A stretch of DNA of 64,000 nt from Distichodus sexfasciatus (Eukaryota > Chordata > Actinopteri > Characiformes > Distichodontidae): assembly GCA_032718565.1 (NCBI GenBank), contig JAVGVS010000098.1, positions 1,057,865 to 1,121,864 on the forward strand. Direction: 5' to 3'. Shown in pieces: positions 50,505-61,767 of this stretch (positions are counted from its first letter, which is position 1; every line of letters starts with the position of its first letter). The translations under genes and the position numbers were made by a program. The notes beneath the pieces were generated by a model. That model was not told the origin of the DNA, did no database searches, and saw nothing but the letters and a program-made list of their open reading frames with translations.

Positions 50505-51808
50505 GTCACTGCCTCTCTCTCTCTCTCTCTCTTTATTTCCCTGCATCCTTCTCTCTGTCTCACACACTCACAATTAATCCAGTGCAAATGTACAGCCCGC
50601 TGTCAAAAATGTCCATCTGGTTGTTCTGGGTCAAACTTCTTACCAGTCCTCATTAGAAAAAGCAACACTCCTAATTTTCTAGGGAAGAGTTAAAAGGGCA
50701 GAAGAGTTGAAATGTCGCTGCTCTCTGTTCTCCAGCTGGGCTTTATTCGTGATTTAAACCACATAGACACAACATTTTCATTTTTAATATCAGAACATGT
50801 GCTTGAAATAAGTCCAGAGTTTGATAGTGATCCAGTAGGATTGATATGAAAGGCATGCAAAAGCTCTTCTCCTCACACACACACACACACAAATAAACAC
50901 ACTTGTGCATTGTGCAGTTTATATGTGTGTGTGTTTGTGCTAGGGGTGAGGTGTATTTTGTACGTTCTTAAAGCCTTGTAGGAACAATATTACATATTTA
51001 CATGAGCTTTTACCATGTAGTATAGTAGGACAGGGCAATGCAACCTCAAATCAATATCACAATTAATTGCCCAGTTTTTCCTTGATTACGATTAATGAAC
51101 ATTTTGTTTGCTCTCATAGCTCACTGATAAGGTTTGTACTGTAAATCTGATGCACTATTAAATCTGGTATATTTTCATATCTTTATTAGAGATTCTGAAT
51201 GTTTGTTTTGATCAATTGTGGATTAATTGTTCAGCCATATTGTGTGGTATGGATTACAACGTGTGTGTGTGTGTGTGCAGGGCATGTTTGGGACAGTGTT
51301 TTAGCTACAGCGTGCCAAACACTTTCCCCCAGTCCACTGAGTCCCTGGTGCATTGTGACTCCTGCATGCCAGCGCAGACCCAGTGGGAGGTGGTGAGTGT
51401 GTCCGTTATTACTTGTTTATAACATGTTTATAAAGCATTTATATAAACAATTTAGAAAGATATATGTTGTTGTATTTAGTGCTTATGGGAATGAAGTCGC
51501 GTCTGTGTGTTTGTGGTTTGTAAAAAAAAGTTACTTTCCAGAAAGGGAGGAAAAAATAATACTTTTAATTTTTATTCTGTAAATACTGTTATATTTAAGC
51601 ATACAAATATACATATTTTACATATGGAAGGGTGAATAGATGGATGGAAGGAGGGATGGATAGATAGATGTTAGAAGATAATATAGATAAATGAATGGAT
51701 GAGTAGATGGATGGATAGATATAGATATTAAAAATGTATATTTCCAGATATGCAAAGAAAATCAAAATCAAAGTAGAGTGATAATTGGAGGTTGGCTGGT
51801 GTTTATAG

Positions 51809-51870
<62 letters not shown>

Positions 51871-52431
51871 AAAGCAGTGGATGACTCTGATGTTTATGAG
51901 GCCTGCTGCAAGTCAGCACTGGGCAGTAAGGCCGGTACCTGGCACGCTGCAGACCACATTGTGGGTTTGGGTTTAAATCAAACAGGTCTGGGAGCTGCGT
52001 GTGTGTTGGTTTTGTACGTGTGTGAGCGCGGTCGCAATAAGCCGCTTTCTGGTGTGTGTGTTTATTTGAGTTGGACTGCAGTTGGACCTCTTGGACACCG
52101 ATCGTCTCTCTGGAAGCAGTTCTGCTGGGTTTTGAAACTGTGGTGGGCTGTGTGTGTGTGTGTGTGTGTGAGGGTATGAGACAAAGAAGAGATTTCATAA
52201 AACATTTGTGTACTCCAGAAGGAATTGATTGTTCCAACTTAACTGTTCGTATACTAACACTGGGAGGACCAAATGTCCCTGTTATTTTAAAAGAAAACAA
52301 TATACTTTTGGATTCAGAATTTGGATTAGAATTTTAGACCCAACAAGGTCAAATGCTTCCAAAATATAGATATGTTTTAAAATCTGAAAAACGTTAGCCA
52401 GAGACATTCATTTTGTTTAGTTATATATACA

Positions 52432-52513
<82 letters not shown>

Positions 52514-53258
52514 GCTGACCAATACATTGGTTTACTGATATTATTAACCACTATCAGCTAATAATCAGTAAATCCACATTGGTGTTTTTACAACCAGTAG
52601 AAATGGGGAGATGGAATGATGGTTCCTTAGTTCGTCCATTAGAGGAAGCAATTTTTTAGTCTTTTCTTACATTTGATTCTTATTTATCGAAACTTTAGTA
52701 TATTTTGAAAGTGAAAAAAACATTATATTGTGTTATTTTGGTGAGGACTCTTACATGCACATTACCACAAAAATAATTGAATTGGAATTGGTATTGTCCT
52801 TAAAAATCCTATATCAGTCAGGCTTGATGGATGGTTGCATGGATGGATGGATGGATGATGGATGGACGGATAAGTAAACAGATAGATAGATAGATGAGTG
52901 AATAGATTGATACATACCTCTGTGTACAGAGCTCTGTGTTAGCTACAGAGAGAGGATGAGAACTACTAAATGTGTGTGTGTGTATGTGTGTGTGTGTGTT
53001 TCTATACAGGTGACTCTGGAGTGCAGCGGCAGCCCTGACGCTCCTCGTGTGGACAAGCTGGTGGAGCGAATCCTGCACTGCAGCTGCCAGTCGTGCAGTA
53101 AGGAGGCGGGCCAGGAGGGGGCGCTGATGCAGCTCTACCCCTCCGACGGCGCGCTGGACACCCCCTCCACCTCCGACACGCACTCACACTCACACTCACA
53201 GCACGCGCACACACACGCCGAGGCACATCCTCACACACACACGCCCGAGGGAGGATGA
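50338..53258 (+). CDS. nbl1: NBL1/DAN, secreted cystine-knot BMP antagonist
   Basis: DAN-family proteins are secreted and bind BMP/GDF ligands. The coding exons are 50338-50504, 51281-51392 and 53010-53258, GT-AG and in phase, giving 175 residues (about 180 in human). Residues 1-17 form a signal peptide (LIGCVLLWVCVGA). The C-terminal cystine-knot domain spans about 34-122, with all expected cysteines (34, 48, 58, 62, 81, 84, 98, 117, 119, 122). FPDKSAWCEAKNITQIVGH and SYSVPNTFPQSTESLVHCDS are nearly identical to mammals. NIT at 38-40 is the conserved glycosylation site. The tail (about 148-175) is His-rich and partly coded by a CA repeat. The start codon follows the acceptor at 50329 by eight bases. 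The gene lies downstream of micos10 in the same orientation, as in human. Confidence 0.97.
51281..51392 (+). CDS. nbl1: nbl1 exon 3
   Basis: 112 nt, ACLGQCFSYSVPNTFPQSTE to QTQWEV, the centre of the DAN domain. The acceptor is a GT repeat ending in GCAG, and the donor is GTGAGT. Confidence 0.97.
51814..51867. repeat. (GT)n microsatellite
   Basis: About 27 GT units in nbl1 intron 3. Confidence 0.95.
52432..52509. repeat. (AT)n microsatellite
   Basis: About 75 bp of nearly perfect AT in nbl1 intron 3, with one TAATAT interruption near 52463. Confidence 0.95.
53010..53258 (+). CDS. nbl1: nbl1 exon 4 (last)
   Basis: VTLECSGSPDAPRVDKLVER, the final cysteines (HCSCQSC) and an acidic/Ser-rich stretch, then a His-Ser/His-Thr tail and TGA. 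The acceptor is TCTATACAG. Confidence 0.95.
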   Translation: MTLECSGSPDAPRVDKLVERILHCSCQSCSKEAGQEGALMQLYPSDGALDTPSTSDTHSHSHSQHAHTHAEAHPHTHTPEGG

Positions 53259-54415
53259 AGAATGAGTTTGCACACTCGCCTTCTTACAGCCTGCTGAGCT
53301 CTTCCTGCGTTATTTTTCACTCTTAGCTTTGTGCTAACACACACACATACGCGCACACACACGTTTTTTAGGTGTGTTTCAATCCACACGGCTCCTACGG
53401 TCCTGTTCCCTACGCACTTGTCCTGGCATGTCTGTTAAGAGAATCTGACTTGACAAAATTCCTTCAATTGCAATGGTCCAAAATACACAGACGACTGTCA
53501 TTATTTAGATTCGATATCGATTCAATTAGTCAGTTAATTAAAGTTTTCAATTAGGATATAAGTTTGTGTTTTACATTAATAGCTCTGCGACCCGCACAGA
53601 TAATCAACGAAAACGTTCATTGTTTAACCCCTTAGCAAGGAAAAAAGTCGACAAAAAGTCAAAATCCATCATTAAATAAAACTTATCAGAATATTAAACA
53701 ACACTTTATATAGATTTTTATCATAAACTTTCATTTCAATCTCACATTTAACTGCTATTTAATCACACTTTTGTGTGATTGTAAGCTTCTTGGCTTAGAA
53801 CTTGTTGATTTTGCAGTTTGTCTAGAACGGACGAAGGCCCATGTTGTATGCAAAGACTGATGAATAAATCTTTCTGAGATGTGATATATTCCCTCCTTAC
53901 AGACAATAATTTTTGAGATGTTCGAATGTCCTGTTCACCATAGGAGACTATTGAGCACATTCCATACATTTCTTCTGTCTTTTGTGCTTTTTGATGTTCT
54001 CTTTCAATTACTTCATTTCTTTTCTCTGTATGTGTGTCTCTCTGGCTTGCCAAAGTTAAAGCACTTTCTAAAATAGCACTCGTATGAGGAGGAGGAGTTT
54101 TCTTGTCACAGTTTAGCTCTGTTCTCTAATGAGCAATAGTATTTTTTTTACACTCTGCTGGTGTACTGGCTGTAACATTATGCTTTAAGTAATGCACACA
54201 CATACTCACTTTCCCTTTGACATTTGTAATATGCAAATACTGAGCTTACACTTAAGTATAATATATAAGTATGATGTGTTATATCACCCATAAGTGCACA
54301 GAATCGGATACTCATTTTTCTACACAAACACACACACACACACCTTCTGTCTTGATTACTGAAGCTCCAATGTATGCCTCTGTAAACACAATAAACATCC
54401 CAATCTGTATTCTGT
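53259..54415 (+). other. nbl1: nbl1 3'UTR (candidate)
   Basis: Candidate polyadenylation signals AATAAA are at 53675-53680 and 54390-54395. The second is followed by a T/G-rich stretch (TGTATTCTGTCTCTG) and would give a UTR of about 1.15 kb, close to mammalian size. Which one is used cannot be told from the sequence. Confidence 0.4.
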
Positions 54416-54554
54416 CTCTGCTTTTTTTGTCCATTTACTGGGGGCAAGGGGGGGGTGGGATATTAGGGGTGGAACAGGGTATATATTTTATGGTACATAT
54501 TTATAACATTTCACATATGCCAGGAAATGGATATAATGTATGGATTGCCAATTT

Positions 54555-55915
54555 GGCAAATTTAACTGTTTGGTGCTGCATGTCCATTTTAGAAACGGAT
54601 GCCCAATTTGGCGCAATTTTGCTCTGGATGCCCAATTTTACATAATTTGGCATCAGACGCCCAATTTTAGACCGCATGGCTAATTTGACACAGGGTGCCC
54701 AATTTGGAACAATTTGAAATTGGATGCCCAATTAGCAAATTTGGCACAATATGGCACGGGGATGACTTATTTGTCACAATATGGTACCAGAGGCACAACT
54801 TGGAACTGGATGTTGTTATTTTGACACAACTCGGCTTCGGATGACTCATTTGACGTAATATGCCTTAATGCACAACTTGGCACCAAATGCGCAATTTGAC
54901 ATAGCACAAGATGCCCGGTTTGGAACAGTTTGGTATTCAATAACCAATTTGGCACAATATGGCATTGGATGATATTGGATGATTAGATGATATGCATGAT
55001 ATGGCAACAGCGACACAATTTGGCAACAACTGGCACATTTTGGCACAATTTGGCACCAGATGCCCAATGTGGCACCGGATGACAAATTTTGCATGAAATG
55101 GCAACAGAGGCACAATTTGGCAACAGATGGCACATTTTGGCACTGAATGAGCAATTCGGCACAATTTAGTATCTGATGTTCAATTTGATGCAATTTGGCA
55201 CAACTTGGGTATGGGATGATTAATTTGGCACAATATGGCAACAGAGGCACAATTTGGCACCAGATGACAAATTAGGCATAATATGGTAACAGAGGCACAA
55301 TTTGTAAATGGATGTCACACTGGGTGACCAATTTGGCACAATTTGGTATCAAATGTTCAGTCTGGTACAATTTTGCTTCGAATACCCAGTTTGACACAAT
55401 TTGGCACAATTGGTAATGGGATGACTAATTTGGCACAACATGGCAAAACAGGCTCAATTTGGCAAGAAACAGCACATTTTGACACAATTTGGCACCAGAT
55501 GCCCAATTTGGCACAGTTTGGCATCGGATGCCCAGTTTTGCCAATAAGACATTGGATACCCAGTTTGGCACAATATGGCACCAGATGTCCAGTTTGGCAC
55601 AATAAGACACTGGATGCCCAATATGGCACAATTTGGCAAAAAACGGCACATTTTGGCACAATTTGGCACCGGATGACCAATTTGGCACGATTTAGTATCA
55701 AATGTTTAGTTTGGTCCAATATGGCACAAATGGGCATGGGATGACTAATTTGGAACAATATGCAACAGATGACTAATTTGGAAACAAAGGCACAATTTAG
55801 CAACAGACGACACATTTTGGCACGATTTGGCACCGGATGCTCAATTTGGCATCAGATACACAATTTAGCATCAGATGACTAATTTGGCATAATATGGCAA
55901 CAGAGGCACAAACTT
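54555..55915. repeat. Long degenerate minisatellite, about 29-bp unit
   Basis: The unit is approximately CCCAATTTGGCACAATTTGG followed by CACCGGATG, repeated and truncated for 1.36 kb. A higher-order block containing GGCAACAGAGGCACAATTTGG recurs near 55100, 55235, 55290, 55435 and 55885. Open frames on the minus strand (up to 158 residues, CAKLGI-type repeats) exist because the unit lacks stops in that frame; they have no family match that I recognise. Confidence 0.9.
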
Positions 55916-55929
55916 TAGTATTTTTTAAT

Positions 55930-56098
55930 TTAAAAGGGGATACACTTTTTGGCAACGTACTGCCAGAATCGGCCTCCCCTGTTAAATCTGGCTGTACTGT
56001 AGATCTGGCTCTGAAACTTGATTGGACAAGACATAACACTGTCAAATACAAGTTACTCAAAGCACATAATAATTTAAAATATATAGAAATGCAAAATT
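55930..56098. repeat. Satellite-like monomer, copy 1
   Basis: It runs from GGGGATACACTTTTTGGCAA through GGCTGTACTGTAGATCTGG to CATAATAATTTAAAATATAT. It matches 57725-57920 in circularly permuted order. Confidence 0.75.
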
Positions 56099-56470
56099 AA
56101 AAACATTTTCAGTTGCCAAAAAAGTAAAGATAAGAAAGACTTTATAGTACAGGACCGATAAGCTGTACCACTAAGAGTAGGGATACAATTAAACCCTTAA
56201 TGATATTCACCCAGTCACACTCCTCCACAGTTTGTAAAAACACCTTTGTATCAGATCTAAACCATTGTGCACAAATTGTGTGGCACCTTGTTCCAGAACC
56301 TCACATACACATACACAGACCGCTGGATGGCAAATTGATTACGATGATTATTGACTTTAAGCCCTGAAAAAGCCATTTGGCCACATTGGAGGACTGAACT
56401 ATGACGCTATCACTATGGTAACCAGGAAAGAGGGACTGTAAATAGCCCTGTGTGTGTGATCCCCTGTAAG

Positions 56471-56503
<33 letters not shown>

Positions 56504-57099
56504 TGAGGAAAATGGTTGAGGTCCATTAGTGCTTTACGGCGTGGAGAGTCTCTTTTAGAAACCTACTCGGATCTCTCACTGTGTCCGAGAGAACAGACCA
56601 TAATGTCCTGTTAGAGAGAGTGAGAGAGAGATGACTTTGGCCATTGCACACTGTTATAGGAAGAAGAATTCTTGGATTTAGTTATTTTGTTCATGGTTAG
56701 ATTTAGATTTTCCTATTTATATTGGTACATTGCACAAATTAACCACCAAAAAACATTTTTTGTATCTGACAACGTACTTGGCAACAAACTTCATTCTGAT
56801 TCTGATTCTGTAATGTCCAAATCGGGACGAAAGTGATACTAGGAGAGACCAGCAGGTGCCAGTGTGTCTGCACATGGAGAATATTAACTACTCTATTGTG
56901 TCTTCATTCTAGACATTGTGCTGGTGCAAAACAGGACTGCTTGGAAATAATTGAGTGTAAAAATAGAAACTTCAGGTTTGATGCTAAAAATGGGTCAAAA
57001 AGCTGCATCCAACCCTTCAACATCCCACTAACATTTCTCTAAATGTGACCTTTGTTGTCCTGCTATCTAAATATTGGTGAACGAGGCCTCTCTAGAAAC

Positions 57100-57357
57100 G
57101 GGACTCATTCACCAATATTTTGTTATGTTTTTTTCTTTAATTTATTCTTATGATAGTTAAGACATCTGAATAGTCTGATTTGTGCAAACAGTGCAAACAA
57201 AGGAACCCCAATAATGTACTGTCAACTCCACAAAATTAGCATTTGTAGATTCCATTCTAAGCTTAAAATAAGAAAGCGTCAGAATCTTTGTGAAAACTAC
57301 AAATGTTTGTGAGTTTTATGAACACATTTCTTCTAAATAACGGCTGATGAATGAAGC
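57100..57357. repeat. CATTCA-end MITE, degenerate copy
   Basis: It starts GGGACTCATTCACCAATATT and ends GGCTGATGAATGAAGC. The end of another copy (ATTGGTGAACGAGGCC, 57071-57087) lies just to the left. Confidence 0.55.
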
Positions 57358-57724
57358 TTGTTTGATCATGTTTGTACGTCACATTTAATTATACGTTGCT
57401 CTTGTAACTTTTCCCTTCTTTTAATCTCTTGGGGCTTTGTTTCGTTCCGCTCTTTGTGCTGGGCCTAATTGCATTAGCGATATCTTGCGCCATCGCTGAT
57501 GTTCAGAGACGTAGAGAGAAAGGAAGAGAGAGAGAGCAAGAAAGAGAGAGAAAGAAGGACATGATGTCAGATGTTTCTGCTAAACGAATTGATCACTTTC
57601 CTTATCGGCCAAACACAGAGCGCGCAGTAAATGCAACAAATCCAGCGAGAGATGTCTACTTTATGCACACCACCTCCCAGACAGAGGGGGGACGGAGAGA
57701 TATAGAGAGACTGACATGGTTGTC

Positions 57725-57920
57725 TCGAAACTTGAATAGATAAGACATAACACTCTCAAAAACAAGTTTCTAAAAGCACATAATAATTTGATATACAGAA
57801 ATGCGAAATTAACAGGGGATACATTTTTTCAGCAACATTCTGCCGGAATCTGGAACCTCCCCTGTTATATTGAGCTGTACTGTAGATATGGCTCTGAAAC
57901 GTAAATAGGTTAGACATAAC
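57725..57920. repeat. Satellite-like monomer, copy 2 (permuted, slightly more than one unit)
   Basis: It begins at CGAAACTTGAATAGATAAGA, passes through AAGCACATAATAATTTGATA and AGGGGATACATTTTTTCAGC, and re-enters the start motif at GGCTCTGAAACGTAAATAGG. That order is expected from a tandem array. Confidence 0.75.
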
Positions 57921-58819
57921 ATCGTTTCTCGTCTTGGTGCAGGGAACTTTGGTGATAATTTGATTATCGCAGCACTGGATCTGCCGTCTGATCAAGTATG
58001 TGTGCTGTGGAGTTCAGTGTAAATGCAGATGAATTTAGGTTGCCTACCAGATGCCCTACATAACTGATGTTGGGCTGCGCCAAAACTCTCATTTGGCATC
58101 TACACAAGTCCACATGTTTCTCCTGACCAGTTTGCAACTCTCTTTCAGAGTAACACACTGGATACTTGATCAGGAAAGTCTTAGTATCGGGTCAGAATTC
58201 TTGTGCCCTGGGCCCAGTTGTTCAAACTATTTAATCTGGATAAAAATCTGGGTTTTGAAATCCCTTGTTTTGCTATCCAGAATCTGGTAATTCATTTTAC
58301 TTTTATGCTGTTTTTTCAAAGCAACACTAGATTGGATCACTGTTATCCAGATACATAATTTTCAGGATTACCATATCTGGTTTACGTGCTTTAAATGGAA
58401 CCCACAATGTACCAGCAGCCAAATAGCCATCATGTGTTTTAAGTGGAAGAAACAGAAAACACCACAATAAACAAACATTTTTCATTTCATTTTTAAACAT
58501 CCAGATTCCATTTCAATGTCACAAGAATAAATAGATTAATGACTGAAACAAAAAATTATAATTTCCCCACATATGCACTGTGGTTATTTTGTATAATTTT
58601 AACAAAAAAAAAAGTTCAATAGTTAACGAAATAAGGACTATTTACAATTCTTCATTGGTACAGAGACCAGTTCTTTCAAACTCTGCTTTTAGGAGTTGGA
58701 TTTCCATTCTGACTTTAGTTTGTTGTAGTTGGGTATGGAGGATTTATTCCTTTGCCAGATGAATCTGCACTTCTGCTCTTTCAGTTTCTCGTTTAAGAAG
58801 CAACACCATCCAGGTTTGG

Positions 58820-59215
58820 AGAATGCTTACGCTTTCTTCTCAAAGGTTCTGTGACAACAGCTGGCTCTACCGGTGAGGATCCACCTTCTTCTTCAACCAC
58901 TTGACTGAGATTGAGGACAAATATTTCCTCTTCATTAGGAGGACCAGTCTCACACTCCTCTATAACTGTGGGCTCACCATCAACTTCAGCACTATCAATG
59001 CCATGCAGAGCTTCTGATTTGTCACCACCAATAATGTCAAGGACAATGTCAGTATACTCACCCCTCTTAAAAGGCTTGTTACCCGTTTTGGGGTATAATT
59101 TGTTTTGTGGTCCTTTTCTGACCAGCCCCTATAGCATTCACATTCTTGGTGACGTCCTCCCAAATGTTATGTTTGCATTTCTTGCTCAGTTCTCTACCCT
59201 ACTATGAACTGAATT
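58820..59215 (-). pseudogene. Myb/SANT-like protein gene of Harbinger element (broken)
   Basis: The minus strand reads KKCKHNIWEDVTKNVNAIGA and GQKRTTKQI (a Myb/SANT-like trihelix), then after frame change GEYTDIVLDIIGGDKSEALH and GEPTVIEECETGPPNEEEIF, ending with the basic RRKRKHSP. In active Harbinger elements this partner takes the transposase into the nucleus and helps it bind the ends. Frameshifts and missing parts show it is dead. Confidence 0.65.
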
Positions 59216-59429
59216 GTCCTACTATGGAGGAATAATGACACCTAACACCCTCCAACAGTGCATAGTTTTCTGCCACTGTGAAATTAGGCTCTTTTGAGTC
59301 CGTGGTTCCATCTTTTTTGTGTAGCTAACACTGATTTTATAGGCCCTGTGCTTGATTGGGGTACTTCAACACATGACAAATCAGTCAGCTCGTTGTTGCT
59401 TAATTTCTTACACACCTTGGTCATAGGTT

Positions 59430-60092
59430 TACAGAGACATTGGCATGGAAGGTGTTGTTCATCGTTACCACTGGTTGGGAAGGAGAAGATACCGTGAAAG
59501 AATGTATGCTGAGCGTGCCAAACCACTTGTGCAATACACTACAGAGGAACTGTATGTCTGTATGTATGCAGTATGTTTGGGAGTGGCAGTATGTGAACTG
59601 AAAGGGGAGGCACAGCATCAATATCCAACTTGTGATGTGAGGTGGCCAGGGTCTGTCCATGATGCAGGTATCCTGAGGGAGAGTGCACTTATACAGAGAG
59701 CTCCAGTCCAACTGACCAAATGGCATAATATTGGGAGACAGTGCTTATCCACTCCTACCATGGCTGATGACCCCTTTTCCAGTTGCAAACACACCTGAGC
59801 GGGCAGGCTTCAACTCTGCACATTGCAAAACAAGATGCGCAAATGAATGCTTAAATGGAGGCACTTTGCATGCCTTAACTACTTGCGGGTGGAACTCAAG
59901 GTGGCGTGCAATATAATACTAGGCTGTATTGTCTTGCATAACATTACCACCAGGCGTAATGTTCCTCTTGATGATGTATATGATGGACCTGAGCCTGATG
60001 AAGAGCAACCAGAGCAACCTCCAATGTTTGCTCCAAATGAGGGCCAGACTGGACCTGTGATCAGGGATGCAATTGTAAGAAATTACTTCTGA
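59430..60092 (+). pseudogene. HARBI1-like transposase pseudogene
   Basis: Pieces in shifting frames: YPTCDVRWPGSVHDAGILRE (catalytic-core D in the family's D-x-RWPGS-HD motif), GDSAYPLLPWLMTPF (second catalytic region), then RFACLNYLRVELKVACNIIL, GCIVLHNITTRRNVP and an acidic C-terminus ending RDAIVRNYF. The order matches Harbinger transposases. The N-terminal helix-turn-helix is not recognisable, and at least two frameshifts separate the core motifs. Confidence 0.75.
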
Positions 60093-60816
60093 CTGATGAA
60101 CTGAGTAATAGTAATTATCATTTTCATTAAAATACAATGGACAGTAGAGCTTTTTGAGCTTTGAGATTTTGTTTGAGTACCAATATCTCACAGAGATTTT
60201 TGCCCTTGACTATACCAAAAGGCTTCATGCCTTATTCCCTACTTTATTTTCATTGCCACTGTCCTAGTTCAACAACTGTACAAAATATAAATAAATACAT
60301 CACCTGCAAGCATAGCTTTTTTGGTCAATTTTCAAGTTTTATTTAATTTTGTGCCAGAAATCCAAACTGGATCCACCTACGTGTTGGGATCAGGATTATC
60401 CTGATTTTTGGGATCAAATGTATCCCAATTCAAACACAAACTTTTGAACAACACAAAGTGATCCAGATTAAAACTGAGATTGGATTAGGTGATCTGATCT
60501 GATTTCAGAATTCCTCTTTTCCCTTTGAACAACCCATTTTCGAGATTCAGTCCAATCTGTTATCCCAAATCCCACTGGATTACTTTTAAACAGCTGGGCC
60601 TTGGAAGATCTGCCTGATTCTTCATGGCAAGGATTCAAACGTCCAAACGTCCAAAGTGCTCCAAAATAGGTTCTGAATTAATGAATGAATTAATAGAAAG
60701 GGTCCTTCAGACCTTCAGCTAAATTACAAACATTAAGGACCACACAGAAATTCCTCTGTCAGTCTGTTTGTCTCCCTCTCTCTCTTTCTTTCTCTCTCTT
60801 TCTTTCTCTTTCTCTA

Positions 60817-61050
60817 TTTGCACATACACCGGACATTGTACACATAAATAGCCGAATATAGTATCTGTTGTATTATAACCTTCTACCTCCTGCACATCCA
60901 ATGTAAAATGTCAATTTGCACCTGTTTAAATGTTTGCATATTTGCACATATACTGAACATTGTACTTGGAAATAGTCCGGATATAGTATCTGTCTATTAT
61001 AACTCTACCTTTTGTAAATGTCAATTTCAACCTGTTAAGAATACTGCATC
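60817..61050 (+). repeat. Short tandem duplication inside a retroposon-like tail
   Basis: TTGCACATACACCGGACATTG to TATAGTATCTGTTGTATTATA (60818-60878) is repeated with differences at 60952-61005. Confidence 0.55.
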
Positions 61051-61257
61051 CTGACTTGACAAACATGTTTACCTCTATGTCTGTCTTCCCTGTCTAGTCT
61101 AAAATGTATATTGTATATTGTCTGGTTTAAAATGTATATTGTTTAATGTATATTTTAGTATTTTTACTTATTTATTGTTTATTCCATGTGCCTAGTCGTG
61201 CCACTGCCTATTTATTCTCTGTTCTACTGTTCTTTGTTTGTTTGCACTGAAAATAAC

Positions 61258-61344
61258 CTGGAGCCACGTCGTCTCGTCTCTCTATGTATCTGTACAGTAT
61301 ATAGCAGAGATGACAATAAAGTTGACTTTGACTTTGACTTTGAC
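61258..61344 (+). repeat. LINE/SINE 3' tail, forward arm
   Basis: CTGGAGCCACGTCGTCTCGT through GATGACAATAAAGTTGAC and (TTTGAC)n, typical of a fish retroposon 3' end with a short tandem tail. Confidence 0.7.
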
Positions 61345-61471
61345 TATCTATCAGTGTTTCCCCTCCCAGTCCGGCTCTCTGCCTCTTCCTATTTCTTTAT
61401 CTCAGTCTCTTCTCTTCTCTCTCCTTCTTCTTTTTGTCTGTTTATTGTGTCTCATGTCTCTCTTATTCCAA

Positions 61472-61557
61472 GTCAAAGTCAAAGTCAAAGTAAACTTTAT
61501 TGTCATCTCTGCTATATACTGTACAGATATACAGAGAGACGAGACGACGTGGCTCCA
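61472..61557 (-). repeat. LINE/SINE 3' tail, inverted arm
   Basis: It is the reverse complement of 61258-61344 with only a few differences, separated from it by 127 bp. Confidence 0.75.
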
Positions 61558-61719
61558 TCTTTTACCTCTTTTAGTTTCTCAAATAAAACAAGCACATTTT
61601 CTATAAAGTCATTTTTCCTCATGGGGACCTCTCAAATGTCCCCACAAACCCCCCCCCCCAAAAAACAGATAAAAGTGATTTTAGGGGACAAAAGGTCCCC
61701 ACAATGCGATAAATACATG

Positions 61720-61721
<2 letters not shown>

Positions 61722-61765
<44 letters not shown>
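61722..61765. repeat. (CA)n microsatellite
   Basis: About 22 CA units immediately before the GC-rich candidate exon. Confidence 0.95.

Positions 61766-61767
<2 letters not shown>

Larger units (their letters stand above)
58211..60600. mobile_element. PIF/Harbinger-type DNA transposon, full length but decayed
   Basis: The terminal inverted repeats are GGCCCAGTTGTTCAAA at 58211 and the reverse complement of TTTAAACAGCTGGGCC ending at 60600. The 2.39-kb interior keeps the two-gene layout of Harbinger elements: a Myb/SANT-like gene on the minus strand and a HARBI1-like transposase on the plus strand, both broken. Outside bases CTG and TTG could be a mutated 3-bp target duplication. Confidence 0.82.

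Noticed and set aside
51778..52179. 133-residue open frame on the plus strand in nbl1 intron 3
   Set aside because: It starts in a GT repeat (Cys-Val runs), no family resemblance, and nbl1 splices across it.
55357..55833. 158-residue open frame on the minus strand with CAKLGI-like repeats
   Set aside because: It comes from a minisatellite unit that lacks stops in this frame; no start context, signal or known fold.
54555..55915. CRISPR-like array
   Set aside because: Units are contiguous and degenerate, without constant repeats and unique spacers, and this is a vertebrate genome.
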